This document shows, piece after piece, positions 24,568 through 31,915 of a stretch of DNA of 42,139 bases (position 1 is the first letter of the stretch; each line of letters starts with the position of its first letter). The stretch is taken from positions 1 to 42,139 of the forward strand of contig PBOB01000082.1 of assembly GCA_002724185.1 (NCBI GenBank). Reading direction: 5' to 3'. The notes beneath the pieces were generated by a model. That model made no database searches. It saw only the letters and a program-made list of their open reading frames with translations, and was not told the origin of the DNA. The DNA comes from Acidiferrobacteraceae bacterium (GTDB lineage: Bacteria; Pseudomonadota; Gammaproteobacteria; Arenicellales; UBA868). The position numbers and the translations under genes were made by a program.

Positions 24568-24788
24568 TAGTAAGCCGTTAGGTTTGTGATTGTCTTGGCG
24601 CTATTATCCACGGATTTGAGACTTTCATTTATATCTTCCGGTGTGAGGGCTGTGTGAATTTGCCATATTTTTCTGTTATTACCTAACTGCAGAGGTGCTG
24701 AATCTGGTTCTTGCGTTGCCGACAGGATCAGATTGCAGACCTTTATTGGTGGGCGTAAAGTAATGACTTCGGGGAGTGTTGATCTCAT
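24567..24788 (-). CDS. hypothetical 73-residue protein coupled to DUF2141 gene
   Basis: A 73-residue reading frame beginning ATG 24788 whose TAG stop overlaps the GTG start of the DUF2141 gene. No signal peptide, membrane helix or known motif; it has a TPEDINESLKSVDNSAKTITN segment that could form a helix. It is first in the minus-strand run that leads to the molybdenum hydroxylase. The overlap and strand placement support it being real. Could also be the leader part of a longer gene. Function is unknown. Confidence 0.5.
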   Translation of the reverse strand: MRSTLPEVITLRPPIKVCNLILSATQEPDSAPLQLGNNRKIWQIHTALTPEDINESLKSVDNSAKTITNLTAY

Positions 24789-24842
24789 AGAGATACTTCG
24801 TTCAATACATGGGCGAAACCATGAAGGAGAAAGTAGTCAGAC

Positions 24843-26069
24843 ATGGAAATTAAAGGCCAGCGTTTATGGGATTCATTGATGAGTATGGCAGAAATCGGCG
24901 CCACCTTGAAAGGTGGTTCTTGTCGGCTAGCGTTAACTGACGAGGATAAGAACGGCCGCGACCTTTTTGTTAGTTGGTGTAAAGATTCGGGCTATCTGGT
25001 CACTATTGACCAAATTGGAAATATCTTTGCACGTCGGCAAGGGTTAAATCAAAATTTGCCTCCGGTCGTTTTAGGCAGCCATCTTGACACACAACCTACA
25101 GGCGGTCGGTTTGATGGTGTTTACGGTGTTTTGACTGGTCTTGAAGTTCTGCGCACCCTTGACGACTATGGCATTCAGACCGAGCATCCTATAGAGGTAG
25201 CTTGTTGGACGAACGAGGAGGGAAGTCGCTTTGCCCCGCCAATGATTGCTTCTGGAGTTTTCGCTGGGATCTATGATCTTGACTTTGCGTTGTCGCGGGT
25301 AGACGCTGATGGTAAATTACTAGGGCAGGAGCTCAAGCGGATTGGCTACGCCGGCCCGAGTGTTGTTGCGGGTCGACAGCTACATGCTTACTTCGAGGTT
25401 CATATTGAGCAAGGTCCTATTCTGGTCGAAGATAATCATACGATTGGTGTGGTGACAGGCGCGCAGGGACAGCGCTGGTATGAATTAGTATTGGTGGGAA
25501 AAGAGTCCCATGCGGGACCGACACCAATGGATCGACGCCAAGATGCCTTGCTAGGCGCTGCCCGTGTAGTCGAACTGATCAATCAAGTGGGTCTTGACTT
25601 TGCTCCAGATGCATGTGCTACCGTTGGCATGCTCAATTGTTATCCAAATTCAAGAAATGTGATTCCGGGCCGGACCTTTCTTACTCTAGATCTTCGTCAT
25701 CCAGATGATCGAATTCTGAGTGAGATGTGCAAAGCGGTTGAATCCGAGGTAGCCCGACTAGCTGAAGCTTCTTCTCTAGATTGTGACTTGCAGGAAATCT
25801 TTTATTTTGCGCCAGTGCCGTTTCACGCGCAGTGTGTAACAGCAGTTCGAAATGCTGCGAATTATCTCCATTATCAGGCAAAAGATATGATCACTGGCGC
25901 AGGGCATGATGCGTGTTTTGTGGCTAAGGTAGCGCCCACTGCTATGGTATTTATCCCCTGTATCGGCGGGGTAAGTCATAACGAAGAAGAAGATATTAGG
26001 CCTGAGTGGGCGACGGCAGGCGCCAACGTAGCTCTTCATGCTGTTACCGAAGTTGCTCTCGCGGTATGA
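24843..26069 (+). CDS. M20-family Zn amidohydrolase (carbamoylase/allantoate amidohydrolase type)
   Basis: A 408-residue hydrolase, paralogue of the one at 1274. Metal motifs: LGSHLDTQPTGGRFDG (His-x-Asp with Asp further on), CWTNEEGSRF, HIEQGP, and the C-terminal GAGHDACFVA and GGVSHNEEE. The fuller GAGHDA motif makes this the more canonical carbamoylase of the two. Cytoplasmic, dinuclear metal enzyme acting on N-carbamoyl amino acids or ureido acids. It heads a three-gene plus-strand block with a guanidine-modifying-family protein and an ArgE/DapE-type hydrolase. ATG 24843, 54 bases from the divergent minus-strand gene. Confidence 0.9.
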   Translation: MEIKGQRLWDSLMSMAEIGATLKGGSCRLALTDEDKNGRDLFVSWCKDSGYLVTIDQIGNIFARRQGLNQNLPPVVLGSHLDTQPTGGRFDGVYGVLTGLEVLRTLDDYGIQTEHPIEVACWTNEEGSRFAPPMIASGVFAGIYDLDFALSRVDADGKLLGQELKRIGYAGPSVVAGRQLHAYFEVHIEQGPILVEDNHTIGVVTGAQGQRWYELVLVGKESHAGPTPMDRRQDALLGAARVVELINQVGLDFAPDACATVGMLNCYPNSRNVIPGRTFLTLDLRHPDDRILSEMCKAVESEVARLAEASSLDCDLQEIFYFAPVPFHAQCVTAVRNAANYLHYQAKDMITGAGHDACFVAKVAPTAMVFIPCIGGVSHNEEEDIRPEWATAGANVALHAVTEVALAV

Positions 26070-26130
26070 TCGACGTCCTGATGATGATCGCCATTTATGT
26101 TTTGCATAACTCTATTGTGGAGGGGCTGTT

Positions 26131-27123
26131 ATGAAAGAGTCGGATGTTGCATTTGGGGCTTATACTGATTACGGAAAATTGCGTGCCGCTATTGTGGGTA
26201 GTGCAGAAGGCCTGGCGCTACCTCCTTACAACCCAACACTTCATCATTACAATGATGAAGTGCGTTCTGCACTAAAAGCCACTGGAGGCAAGGCACTTGA
26301 CATCAGACAGGCAATGCCCCAGCGTTGGGAGAGAACGGTTGCCCAGTTAGATAACCTTGCCGAGCTTTATAGGAGTTACGGTGTTGAGGTTTATAGACCG
26401 CGCCCTTATACGAAGGAGGAGCGGCAATACCTCTCAGAGTTGCAACCGGGAAGCTCACTCCTTTATCCAGCAGATCCGGTCTATACAGTCGGAAAGCATT
26501 ATATTGAGCTCAATATTCGGCGTGCCTATCGAAGAAAAGAGATATTCCCGCTTCGCGATTTAGTGATGCCCCTGTTAGGTACAGATTCGGAAACGCACCA
26601 TGCAGTCATGCCCGCCCCATGTCCTTACCAACCGTCGAGTGGCGGCCCTGGTCCCTATCTGGAAGGAGGGGATATCATATGTTATCGAGATTACCTTTTT
26701 GTTGGCGAGTCGGATATTGCTACCAATCGTGCTGGGACTAACTGGCTGGCAGACTACATCCGGCCTTTTGGTTATCAGGTGTATCCTGTGCCCATGAAGG
26801 GTCAAATACTGCACCTGCTGGGCGCCATGGTACTGATTCGAGAAGGGCTTCTTTTGCTGTTTCGTGATGAGCTGGCGTGTGATCTGCCTCCTCCGCTGGC
26901 ACAGTGGGATGTTATTGAGCTGACCGAGGCAGAGGCCAAGGCCTACGCCACCGTTGGAGTCAGTCTCGATGACAGTCGTTACATCATTCCGGCTGGGCTC
27001 GACCGAGTTTGTAATGAGCTTGTAAAGCATGGCGTCGAGCCAATTGAGATTGAATATGATGCCGTAAGTTACTGGGGAGGTTGCGTTTCATGTTCGACGC
27101 ATGCCATTGCGCGAGAACCGTAG
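26131..27123 (+). CDS. amidinotransferase / guanidine-modifying superfamily enzyme
   Basis: A 330-residue pentein-fold protein. N-terminal YTDYGKLRAAIVG matches glycine and inosamine amidinotransferases. The triad seems complete: Asp181 in YLEGGD, His228 in ILHLLG, and Cys321 in VSCSTHAI. The aspartate that follows the catalytic His by two residues in amidinotransferases and arginine deiminases (HLD/HID) is leucine here, as in DDAH-type enzymes where the position is not Asp. Length is close to the family. A GGAGGGG ribosome site precedes ATG 26131. Flanked by a carbamoylase and a deacylase, it could act on an N-substituted guanidino compound and yield citrulline- or ureido-type product. Confidence 0.8.
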   Translation: MKESDVAFGAYTDYGKLRAAIVGSAEGLALPPYNPTLHHYNDEVRSALKATGGKALDIRQAMPQRWERTVAQLDNLAELYRSYGVEVYRPRPYTKEERQYLSELQPGSSLLYPADPVYTVGKHYIELNIRRAYRRKEIFPLRDLVMPLLGTDSETHHAVMPAPCPYQPSSGGPGPYLEGGDIICYRDYLFVGESDIATNRAGTNWLADYIRPFGYQVYPVPMKGQILHLLGAMVLIREGLLLLFRDELACDLPPPLAQWDVIELTEAEAKAYATVGVSLDDSRYIIPAGLDRVCNELVKHGVEPIEIEYDAVSYWGGCVSCSTHAIAREP

Positions 27124-27135
27124 TCCTATACAGAT

Positions 27136-28446
27136 ATGAATAGATCAGCTGGCGCTCTCGATATGGTATTTGTGCATGAGCTTATTGATGCTGTGGCTAG
27201 TGGGTTTGAAGAGCAGCTTGATTTTACCCAAGAGATGATCAGATCACCATCTCTTAGAGGGCAAGAGGCACCTGCCCAGTCGTTATTTGAGGAAGCGTTA
27301 AATACGCGTGGCTATGAGGTCGATCGATGGGCAATTGATGTGGCCGATATCATGGACCATCCCGGATTTTCACCCGTCGAAGTAGACTATACTAATGCAG
27401 TGAATGTGGTCGGGCAGCATAGCCCAACAAATGTGGGTGGGCGTTCGTTAATTCTAAATGGCCATATTGACGTGGTGCCAACCGGGCCCATTGAAATGTG
27501 GTCAACTCCTCCGTTTGAGCCCTATATTGACGGCGACTGGCTTTATGGCCGGGGAAGTGCTGATATGAAAGCCGGGCTCTGTGCTAATGTTTTTGCGCTT
27601 GACGCTATCTCTCGTCTTGGGCTCCAGCCGGCAAGTAATGTTTATGTGCAATCAGTAACAGAAGAAGAATGCACCGGTAATGGCGCTTTATCAGCTTTGG
27701 TGAGAGGTTACACGGCAGATGCAGCAATTATTCCCGAACCGGAAGAAAATATGCTGGTTCGTGCTAACGTAGGTGTGATTTGGTTGCGCATAAAGGTTAG
27801 TGGGCGGCCGATTCATGTGCGAGAAGCAGGCGAGGGTTACAATGCAATTGAGGCCGCCTATATTGTAATCGATGCACTTAAGGGCTTAGAGAAGAGGTGG
27901 AATGACCAGAAGAGCCAATACCCATATTTTAATTCGGTTGATCACCCAATCAACATTAATGTTGGGAAGATAGTTGGTGGTGATTGGCCTTCTTCTGTTC
28001 CAGCTTGGTGCAATTTAGATGTCCGTGCAGCTATTTATCCAGGAGTTGACCCGAGCGCTGCAGCCGCCGAGATTGAGTCTTGTATCTACGAGGCTAGTCA
28101 GCGGAACACTTTTCTGAGCAAAAACATGCCGGAGGTTGAATACACCGGGTTTTTTGCCCGTGGCTACATACTTGAAGAGGGTAGTGATGCGGAATCAACA
28201 CTGGCGCGAAACCATAATCTTAGTTTTGGTTCGGCGCTCGAGTCTTTTGTAACACCCGGCTATCTAGATGGCCGTGTATTTGTTCTTTATGACGAGTGCC
28301 CCTGCTTAGTATATGGACCCATATCAAAAAATATTCACGCAGTTGACGAAGCCGTCAGTTTAAGTTCATTAAAAAATATTACGGGAACAATTGCACTGTT
28401 TATCGCAGATTGGTGCGGGCTGGAAAAGAAAAAGGGCCCAGGATAA
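27136..28446 (+). CDS. M20-family ArgE/DapE-type amidohydrolase
   Basis: A 436-residue co-catalytic zinc hydrolase. Visible motifs: LNGHIDVVP (His-x-Asp), GRGSADMKAG with the bridging aspartate, VTEEECTGNGA with the catalytic Glu pair, and a late IHAVDEAV histidine. The HVREAGEGYNAI dimerisation loop is normal. It would remove an acyl group from an N-acyl amino acid or similar. It follows the guanidine-modifying-type gene by 12 bases. The stop codon lies in the loop of a strong hairpin. Substrate is unknown; the neighbourhood suggests N-acyl, carbamoyl or guanidino amino acids. Confidence 0.88.
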   Translation: MNRSAGALDMVFVHELIDAVASGFEEQLDFTQEMIRSPSLRGQEAPAQSLFEEALNTRGYEVDRWAIDVADIMDHPGFSPVEVDYTNAVNVVGQHSPTNVGGRSLILNGHIDVVPTGPIEMWSTPPFEPYIDGDWLYGRGSADMKAGLCANVFALDAISRLGLQPASNVYVQSVTEEECTGNGALSALVRGYTADAAIIPEPEENMLVRANVGVIWLRIKVSGRPIHVREAGEGYNAIEAAYIVIDALKGLEKRWNDQKSQYPYFNSVDHPININVGKIVGGDWPSSVPAWCNLDVRAAIYPGVDPSAAAAEIESCIYEASQRNTFLSKNMPEVEYTGFFARGYILEEGSDAESTLARNHNLSFGSALESFVTPGYLDGRVFVLYDECPCLVYGPISKNIHAVDEAVSLSSLKNITGTIALFIADWCGLEKKKGPG

Positions 28447-28456
28447 GGGCCCTTTT
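28430..28456. terminator. bidirectional intrinsic terminator with stop codon in the loop
   Basis: A perfect ten-base stem AAAAGGGCCC / GGGCCCTTTT with a seven-base loop AGGATAA. The loop holds the TAA of the upstream hydrolase gene (28444-28446). T residues follow the stem on plus strand (TTTT then C); on minus strand the stem is followed by TTTTCTTTTCC, a better T-run. So it can end the plus-strand block and also the minus-strand 79-residue gene. Confidence 0.85.
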
Positions 28457-28479
28457 CAACATCTAATCTAGCAGACTGA

Positions 28480-28719
28480 TTAAGCGCGCTTGTTATAGGC
28501 CCACCACAAGATGCCTAATGCTACCAAGCCGACCAGTCCTTGACTTCCTAGAGCGTCCACAAAACCAACTACACTTCCAAGGATATCCATCGGAAGGAAG
28601 GGTACTGCGCCCTGGCCGTCCCCGAAAAGCACCTGCAGGACAACACCAAGAGCGATAATGGAAATACCAAGCTCAGCGAGTGAGCCAACCCAACGGCGGA
28701 CAGAATCTATAAAGTGCAC
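28480..28719 (-). CDS. small hypothetical membrane protein
   Basis: A 79-residue protein starting at GTG 28719 with a clear AGAGGTG ribosome site seven bases upstream. It has an amphipathic start (MHFIDSVRRWVGSLAELG), a first hydrophobic helix (GISIIALGVVLQVLFG), then a glycine-rich loop and second helix (GLVGLVALGILWWAY) with a basic end (NKRA). No recognised domain. It stands alone, with the shared terminator downstream. Its role is unknown; it may be an inner membrane peptide. Confidence 0.72.
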   Translation of the reverse strand: MHFIDSVRRWVGSLAELGISIIALGVVLQVLFGDGQGAVPFLPMDILGSVVGFVDALGSQGLVGLVALGILWWAYNKRA

Positions 28720-29014
28720 TTTAATTTCACCTCTCTAGGTGGATGGGGAACCGCAGAATATCCTGATGTAGCTAAAAGGTCAAGATCTTGTGTTGTGAAA
28801 AGGTAAAAAATCTATATATTGTGTGAAAATACAACACTAACGCAGTAGTATGTATTGAGACAGTTCTGAAAATTATGGGGTAAATTGGGCATTTTGGATC
28901 ATGTTGCCCAGTGAAGAGTGGTTTACGACAGACCTCGGATACGGATAGTTATAGCGGCACTGTCAGGTCTGCCTTAGTTGCAGGTTTTGCTAGGGAGATC
29001 CACTATTAACAGTC
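28720..29014. other. gene-free stretch with two inverted repeats
   Basis: About 295 bases without a supported gene, between the ArsC-type gene (upstream, minus) and the start of the 79-residue gene. Two inverted repeats are visible: TGGGCA/TGCCCA at 28886-28910 (13-base loop) and CAGACCT/AGGTCTG at 28929-28971 (29-base loop). Neither has a T-run. The AT-rich segment near 28800-28840 could hold the promoter of the 79-residue gene, but I cannot assign boxes. Confidence 0.4.
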
Positions 29015-29533
29015 CTAATTATCGCCAGGCAAATTACCAGTTTTGGCGATTTGTTCTAATTTACGCGACAACTCTTCTGCAGTCGATATAGAGGGTATTG
29101 GCAGATTTGCTAAAGCGTTTATTTTCGTAGCCAGCAGATCATAAACAAGCTTGAAATCAGCGCGATGACTGTTTGGTTGTGCGGGATCAGGGATGCTCCA
29201 ATGACTCAACAATGGATTTCCAGGCCAGAGTGGGCATGCCTCAGCCACGGTGTTGTTGCAAACTGTTATTACAAGACCTAATTGTTTGGCATTAGGCTTG
29301 GCAAATTCACTCCAATGCTTCGATCTCAGATCATTAGTGCTATAGTTCAGCTCTTCCAACAGTTGAACTGCTAGGGGATGTATCACCCCTGTGGGCTGAC
29401 TTCCAGCACTGAATGCTCGAAGTTTAACCGCTCCTACCTTATTAGCTATTGCCTCTGCCAGAATGCTGCGAGCAGAGTTTCCCGTGCAAAGAAATAGAAC
29501 GCCTAACAATTGTCTGTCACCATGGCCAGTCAT
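29015..29533 (-). CDS. ArsC-type arsenate reductase / low-molecular-weight phosphatase
   Basis: A 172-residue protein of the LMW-PTP fold. The phosphate-loop CX5R is CTGNSAR at the start (FLCTGNSARSILAEA), with a later VITVCNN and a WSIPDPAQ segment holding the general-acid aspartate. This is the thioredoxin-linked arsenate reductase type (ArsC of Staphylococcus/Synechocystis like). No ArsR, ArsB or Acr3 is next to it; the phosphate transporter that could also admit arsenate is divergent at 29823. The C-terminal extension is helical and charged. Start ATG 29533. Confidence 0.82.
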   Translation of the reverse strand: MTGHGDRQLLGVLFLCTGNSARSILAEAIANKVGAVKLRAFSAGSQPTGVIHPLAVQLLEELNYSTNDLRSKHWSEFAKPNAKQLGLVITVCNNTVAEACPLWPGNPLLSHWSIPDPAQPNSHRADFKLVYDLLATKINALANLPIPSISTAEELSRKLEQIAKTGNLPGDN

Positions 29534-29822
29534 TGTGAGTTTATTATGATGAGATCAAAGAATAGTCATTAATTGTGACATGAGATTCAATAGATTTGTG
29601 GACTAATGTATCTAGAGCGCAATGCCAATAGATTAAAATAGTACCCTAATCTGAATTTTCTCATTAGTGGTGATAGATCTTGAGCATCAAGCAAATAAAG
29701 CACAAGATATTCATGGTTGAAGATGATTTGTTAGTGAGTCAGAATTCGCCTTCTGGTCCAGCAATTGAGGTTACTAACCAGCTGGCAGTCTTAACTTAGC
29801 GCTAGATTTAGGAGTTTCTATA
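29534..29822. other. divergent intergenic region, possible short ORF
   Basis: Gap between the ArsC-type gene (minus) and the PiT gene (plus). It should hold promoters for both. A 39-codon frame at 29680-29799 (TTG start; ATG at 29713) encodes HKIFMVEDDLLV, which looks like a receiver-domain start but then ends. It has no ribosome site. Otherwise I see nothing definite. Confidence 0.3.
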
Positions 29823-31076
29823 GTGTCATTTCTTGCCGAAATACCGTTTGAAGTGTGGATTGCCGGAGTGTTAGCTCTTTACATGGCGTGGGCCATCGGT
29901 GCGAATGATGTAGCAAATGCTATGGGTACCAGCGTTGGGTCAGGCGCTTTAACGGTTGGTGGCGCAATTCTGGCAGCGGCTGTTTTTGAATTTTGTGGAG
30001 CATTTTTTGCAGGTGGCCACGTGACGGACACTGTACGAAAAGGAATGCTCGATATGTCAATGGTGGGTCGCGAAGAATTAATTTATGGCATGCTTGCGGC
30101 ACTGGCGTCAGCCGGGACATTGCTCGTTGGGGCGACCCGCTTTGGGTTGCCTGTTTCCACGACGCACGCGATCGTTGGGGCCATAGTCGGATTTGGTGCG
30201 GTAGGTATTGGATTCGATGCAGTTAAATGGGCGAAAGTTGGGCAAATTGCGCTTTCTTGGCTTACGTCACCATTACTCGCTGGAGTTCTAGCATTTATCA
30301 TTTTTCAGATTACTCGATCCAGAATTCTCGACACAAAAGACCCAATCGCGCAGATCAGAAAAATTGGACCCATATTTTTCTTCTTTGTCTTTTTTATTAT
30401 TGGGCTTGTCACGATGTTTAAGGGCCTAAAGCCATTGAAGCTTGATCTTGATCTACCCCAAGCGCTGATAGCTTCTACGTTGCTCGGTTTCTTGGGGGTT
30501 GTGGTAGGTATTATTCTAATACGTAGAGCTAGTAGAGTTGCTCAGAAGAAGGCCAGCCGCTTTAGCGAAGTCGAGCGGATCTTCGTGGTGCTTCAGATTA
30601 TGACGGCTTGTGCCATTGCATTTGCCCATGGTTCCAATGACGTGGCTAACTCTATCGGCCCGCTTGCGGCAGTCGCATACGCGGTGCAAGAAGTAGATTT
30701 CGGCGGGAAGGCTCCGGTACAGCCTTGGATGCTCGCGATCGGCGGCATAGGGATTGTAATTGGGCTTGCGACGTGGGGCTATCGCGTTATGGAAACCGTT
30801 GGTAAGCGTATTACTGAACTAACGCCGAGTCGTGGTTTTGCAGCTGAACTTGCAGCCGCAACCACTATTGTACTGGCTTCTCGTCTTGGGATCCCAATAT
30901 CTACGACCCATACTTTGGTGGGAGCAGTATTAGGGGTCGGCCTTGCTCGGGGTATCAATGCAATTGATTTGCGAATAGTTGGTAAGATAATAGCATCTTG
31001 GGTAGCGACATTGCCAATAGCAGCTATTTTATCCATATTCTTTTATTTCTTTTTCAAGGGACTGTTCACCCCATAG
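29823..31076 (+). CDS. pitA: PiT-family inorganic phosphate transporter
   Basis: A 417-residue polytopic transporter with the two PiT signatures: AIGANDVANAMGTSVGSGAL at the N terminus and AHGSNDVANSIGPLAAV in the second half. About ten membrane helices. It imports metal-phosphate with protons and can also take arsenate. The start is GTG 29823 with a GGAG ribosome site upstream. The PhoU-like regulator starts ten bases after the stop, so the two are one operon. The divergent ArsC-type gene gives a plausible arsenate link. Confidence 0.9.
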   Translation: MSFLAEIPFEVWIAGVLALYMAWAIGANDVANAMGTSVGSGALTVGGAILAAAVFEFCGAFFAGGHVTDTVRKGMLDMSMVGREELIYGMLAALASAGTLLVGATRFGLPVSTTHAIVGAIVGFGAVGIGFDAVKWAKVGQIALSWLTSPLLAGVLAFIIFQITRSRILDTKDPIAQIRKIGPIFFFFVFFIIGLVTMFKGLKPLKLDLDLPQALIASTLLGFLGVVVGIILIRRASRVAQKKASRFSEVERIFVVLQIMTACAIAFAHGSNDVANSIGPLAAVAYAVQEVDFGGKAPVQPWMLAIGGIGIVIGLATWGYRVMETVGKRITELTPSRGFAAELAAATTIVLASRLGIPISTTHTLVGAVLGVGLARGINAIDLRIVGKIIASWVATLPIAAILSIFFYFFFKGLFTP

Positions 31077-31080
31077 GAGG
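31075..31080 (+). promoter_or_regulatory. ribosome binding site overlapping pit stop codon
   Basis: AGGAGG at 31075-31080 begins inside the TAG stop of the PiT gene (31074-31076) and lies five bases before the GTG of the next gene. This decides the GTG start and indicates tight coupling of the two genes. Confidence 0.8.
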
Positions 31081-31085
31081 GAATC

Positions 31086-31754
31086 GTGGCTTGGATTGAT
31101 AAACTTGTAGGCCGGTCCCCGATCGGTCCAATGCAAAAACACATGCATGTGGCAGTTCTTTGTGCTCGAGAGATTGTTCCTCTAGTTGAGGCAATGATCG
31201 CAGGTGATGACAATGCGATTCGAGAGCGCCGTGCCGAAATCGATCGACTTGAAAGTGAAGCGGATCAAATTAAGAATGAGATCCGAAGTCATATGCCCAG
31301 ACGTTTCTTGATGGCTACTGATCGCCGAACCATGCTGGAGATATTGGCTGGTCAGGACGCAATTGCCGATGTTTCTCAGGATATTGCGGAGCTTGTAGAT
31401 CAGCGGGGTATGCATCTACCTGAAGATTTAAAAGAACCAGTGCTGAGCCTAACAAAGCACGTCGTTACAGCCTGCGAGCAGGGACAACGCATCATTGATG
31501 AGCTCGATGAATTGGTTGAAACAGGATTCGGTGATAGCGAAGTTGGGCGTGTGGAAGAAATGATTGCAGAACTTGGACGACTCGAGAGTGCAACAGATAA
31601 AGATTTTGATAGGGCAGCTCGTGCACTATTTGCAATGGAAAAGGAGCTTGGTGTTGCCACATATTTCTGGTATCAAATTATTCTCTGGATTGCAAATCTG
31701 GCCGACATATCAGAGCGGGTTGGTAATCGACTGCGACTTCTAATGGCTACCTAG
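31086..31754 (+). CDS. DUF47/PhoU-like protein (TIGR00153), phosphate transport regulator
   Basis: A 222-residue all-alpha protein of the DUF47 family, related to PhoU. N-terminal MQKHMHVAVLCARE, an IDRLESEADQIKNEI helix and a DAIADVSQDIAELVD motif carry the EXXXD metal-cluster pattern. A C-terminal hydrophobic YFWYQIILWIANLADISERVGNRL stays within the helical bundle. It sits directly after the PiT gene and probably controls that transporter. Start GTG 31086 after an AGGAGG. Confidence 0.88.
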   Translation: MAWIDKLVGRSPIGPMQKHMHVAVLCAREIVPLVEAMIAGDDNAIRERRAEIDRLESEADQIKNEIRSHMPRRFLMATDRRTMLEILAGQDAIADVSQDIAELVDQRGMHLPEDLKEPVLSLTKHVVTACEQGQRIIDELDELVETGFGDSEVGRVEEMIAELGRLESATDKDFDRAARALFAMEKELGVATYFWYQIILWIANLADISERVGNRLRLLMAT

Positions 31755-31915
31755 GTGCTGGTAAATGACTGATCGCTGCTTGTTGCGTTGCTGAGCAACT
31801 GAGCTATGCCATTCTGTTATCTTTGATTGAACTACTGATAGAGTATCGGACTTTGAGTATTCCAAGAGAAGCTCTGAAGGAAGATATGTGAAGGCTCAAT
31901 GTGCTTAGGTGATTT

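Noticed and set aside
29510-29530. Possible Pho box (CTGTCAC ... CAGTCAT) near the arsC start
   Set aside because: The two half-sites are not in the 11-base register of a Pho box and the second deviates from consensus; it also lies within the coding start.
31787-31799. GTTGC-TGA-GCAAC hairpin after the PhoU-like gene
   Set aside because: A five-base stem with three-base loop and no T-run is too weak to call a terminator.
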